This document shows, piece by piece, positions 6,053 through 7,226 of a DNA stretch of 7,226 bases. How positions within the stretch are numbered: position 1 is the first letter of the stretch; every line of letters begins with the position of its first letter. Where the stretch lies: positions 1-7,226 of the forward strand of contig CAZYIW010000046.1 in assembly GCA_964647705.1 (NCBI GenBank), read 5' to 3'. The notes under the pieces are model-generated. The model did no database searches, was not told the origin of the DNA, and was given only the letters and a program-made list of their open reading frames with translations. Source of the stretch: CAZYIW01 sp964647705 (GTDB lineage: Bacteria; Pseudomonadota; Gammaproteobacteria; PS1; Pseudothioglobaceae). Made by a program: the position numbers and the translations under genes.

Positions 6053-7156
6053 TTACAATTTTCCTCGTAGATCTTGTTCTTTAAAGCCACTTGGCTCAAT
6101 CGCTAAGTTCTTGCTCAATGCCAATACCTTAAAACTCTCGCCCATGGCACTTGGCAAAACTAATTGTTTTACTTGTTGCGCCAAGAGAGTGCGCTTTTTT
6201 TCGTCTTTTTCTGCCAGCAAATACTGATCTATTCCAAGGGCGATTAAAAACAAAGCTTGTGTGGCATAACCACTGATTGTAAATCCACTTTGCCTAGCTT
6301 GATCAGTAACGTCAGAAAAATTAACCGAAGTGGTAATATCTTGTTCTCCGATATGAATAAATGGATCATCTGTGGCCTTGTGTTGATAATAACATCTAAG
6401 TGTGCCATCAGTACGTTGCTGATGAAAATACTCGCCTCTGTCCATGCCATAATCTATCAACAATACCAAAGCGCTTTTAATTGAATGAAACAAAGTTTCC
6501 ACCCATGCTAGGGCTTGTAAATTAACTTCTGTGGTATAACCTTTATCTCTTGATTCTGGAAGCTTGGATTGTATTTTGTTATCCAATGTTGGTAACGTCT
6601 GCCAAACAAATCCATCTTCTTTGAGCCCTACTCCCAGTTCAATAAATTTATCCTTTTGGTAAGTAACACGCTTAGCAGGCATGGCATCCAATACCTCATT
6701 GGCAATAACCACTCCGGAAAAATCCGATGGCAGCTTATTAAGCCAAACAATGCGATCCATCAACTCTGGCAGAACTTTTTTTATATTTTCTTTTTGACGC
6801 TGTTTAAGCTCAGCGCTTAGCTCCAATATGTAATAGGTTTTAGGTAGTTTTGTTAATCGACCCAACTCAAATAATATTTGAGCTGCAAGCACACCACTGC
6901 CTGCACCAAACTCCAAAATATCATTATGCCCGTCTAAAACTTCCGCACATTGCCTCGCCAAGGTGTAACCAAACAAATCCGATGTTTCTGGTGCAGTTAT
7001 AAAATCACCATGTGCACCAAATTTTTCTACACCACCACTGTAATAACCTAAGCCTGGATAATACAAAGCCATAGACATAAATTCATCAAACCCGATAGGC
7101 TGGGCTTTTTGTATAATGGCCTTTTTAATAATATCTTTTAAGTTCACGCTAGGCAT
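6053..7156 (-). CDS. Class I SAM-dependent methyltransferase, MidA/NDUFAF7 (DUF185, COG1565) family
   Basis: The mitochondrial homologue NDUFAF7/MidA methylates an arginine of a complex I subunit (NDUFS2) during assembly; the bacterial role is not established. The 367-residue product has the family pattern: an N-terminal MALYYPGLGYYS (29-40), GDFITAPE (50-57), the SAM-binding glycine motif LEFGAGSG (81-88), NEVLDAMP (153-160), LIDYG (233-237), EYFHQQRTDGTLRCYYQHK (242-260), GEQDITTSVNF (270-280) and MGESFKVL (338-345). The ATG at 7156-7154 places the first family-like segment where expected. No clear ribosome site precedes it, and a GTG three codons in cannot be excluded. It is the first gene of the minus-strand row and stands 5 bases from a divergent dehydrogenase start, so its promoter must lie inside that gene. 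From memory, this family often neighbours uppP and a pteridine reductase in gammaproteobacteria. A complex I target is possible but not shown. Confidence 0.92.
   Translation of the reverse strand: MPSVNLKDIIKKAIIQKAQPIGFDEFMSMALYYPGLGYYSGGVEKFGAHGDFITAPETSDLFGYTLARQCAEVLDGHNDILEFGAGSGVLAAQILFELGRLTKLPKTYYILELSAELKQRQKENIKKVLPELMDRIVWLNKLPSDFSGVVIANEVLDAMPAKRVTYQKDKFIELGVGLKEDGFVWQTLPTLDNKIQSKLPESRDKGYTTEVNLQALAWVETLFHSIKSALVLLIDYGMDRGEYFHQQRTDGTLRCYYQHKATDDPFIHIGEQDITTSVNFSDVTDQARQSGFTISGYATQALFLIALGIDQYLLAEKDEKKRTLLAQQVKQLVLPSAMGESFKVLALSKNLAIEPSGFKEQDLRGKL
6061..6066 (-). promoter_or_regulatory. Ribosome binding site of uppP
   Basis: GAGGAA on the minus strand lies within the last codons of the methyltransferase gene and 12 bases before the ATG at 6048. 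The spacing is slightly long, but it is the best purine-rich match near any junction in this window and supports the short uppP start over the TTG at 6099. Confidence 0.5.
7112..7117 (+). promoter_or_regulatory. Candidate -10 box for the plus-strand dehydrogenase gene
   Basis: A perfect TATAAT stands 44 bases before the dehydrogenase ATG, inside the methyltransferase coding sequence, at a distance that would give a short leader. The region 17 bases upstream (AACCCG, 7089-7094) does not resemble a -35 box and there is no extended -10 TG. The same bases encode Ile-Ile-Gln in the methyltransferase, so the match may be chance in an AT-rich genome. Confidence 0.3.
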
Positions 7157-7161
7157 TTTAT

Positions 7162-7226
7162 ATGAAAACAGCTTTAATCACCGGTGGCGCTCACCGTATA
7201 GGTGCGCAGATTGTTAAAACACTTCA
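7162..7226 (+). CDS. Short-chain dehydrogenase/reductase, pteridine-reductase-like (N-terminal fragment)
   Basis: Only 21 full codons are present before the window ends. The peptide begins MKTALITGGAHRIGAQIVKTL. It shows the first beta strand and glycine loop of a Rossmann fold, in the short-chain dehydrogenase form TGxxxRIG (7-14). The arginine-isoleucine-glycine ending is common in NADPH-using pteridine reductases and FolM-like enzymes of gammaproteobacteria, which reduce dihydrobiopterin or dihydrofolate. The catalytic Tyr-x-x-x-Lys is outside the window, so the substrate cannot be assigned. The gene faces away from the methyltransferase, with 5 bases between the two start codons. A weak TAGG lies 9 bases upstream of the ATG, inside the methyltransferase gene. 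Confidence 0.8.
   Translation, partial: MKTALITGGAHRIGAQIVKTL

Larger units (their letters stand above)
1..7156 (-). other. Probable single operon: methyltransferase-uppP-pepN-pncC-dusA-ftsA-lpxC
   Basis: Seven genes run in the same direction. The junctions are +4, -4, -4, -4, +2 and +11 bases, which leaves no room for an intergenic terminator or a free-standing promoter. Three successive 4-base overlaps (TTGA at 5254-5251, ATGA at 2756-2753 and ATGA at 2289-2286) point to coupled translation. Internal promoters within coding sequence cannot be excluded; the TTGACA-like strings I checked on the minus strand lacked a suitably spaced -10 box. Confidence 0.65.

Noticed and set aside
6049..6099. 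Longer uppP N-terminus starting at TTG 6099
   Set aside because: It would overlap the methyltransferase by 47 bases and add 17 residues not seen in the family; the ATG at 6048 matches the family N-terminus and length.

Overview
The window is a compact stretch of chromosome that reads as a low-GC gammaproteobacterium (about 32-37% G+C in the two lines I counted by eye). The evidence is protein likeness: the LpxC start (MIKQRT...GVGIH), the PepN catalytic core and the DusA motifs closely resemble the E. coli proteins. Together with the gene packing and base composition, this fits a streamlined marine or symbiont lineage, for example relatives of the SUP05/Thioglobus sulfur oxidisers. That lineage guess is weak, because no marker gene here settles it. 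I see no mobile element, CRISPR array, tRNA, rRNA or obvious terminator.

Layout, read along the minus strand from right to left: a MidA/NDUFAF7-like SAM methyltransferase (7156-6053), uppP (6048-5251), pepN (5254-2753), pncC (2756-2286), dusA (2289-1303), ftsA (1300-71) and the first 19 codons of lpxC (59 to the window edge). All seven run the same way. Their junctions are, in order, a 4-base gap, three 4-base overlaps, a 2-base gap and an 11-base gap, so they probably form one transcript with translational coupling. On the plus strand, a short-chain dehydrogenase resembling pteridine reductase starts at 7162, only 5 bases from the methyltransferase start, and runs off the right edge. There is no non-coding stretch longer than 11 bases.

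Functionally the row joins envelope growth and division genes (UppP recycles the undecaprenyl carrier, FtsA anchors the divisome, LpxC commits to lipid A) with housekeeping enzymes for peptide turnover (PepN), NAD salvage (PncC) and tRNA modification (DusA). Every gene family is well known. What stands out is gene order: ftsA is followed directly by lpxC, with no ftsZ between them, and is preceded by dusA rather than ftsQ. In the usual gammaproteobacterial division cluster the order is ftsQ-ftsA-ftsZ-lpxC. The FtsA also has an altered phosphate-2 motif. I found no unknown multi-gene system; the division-gene rearrangement is the point most worth following up.
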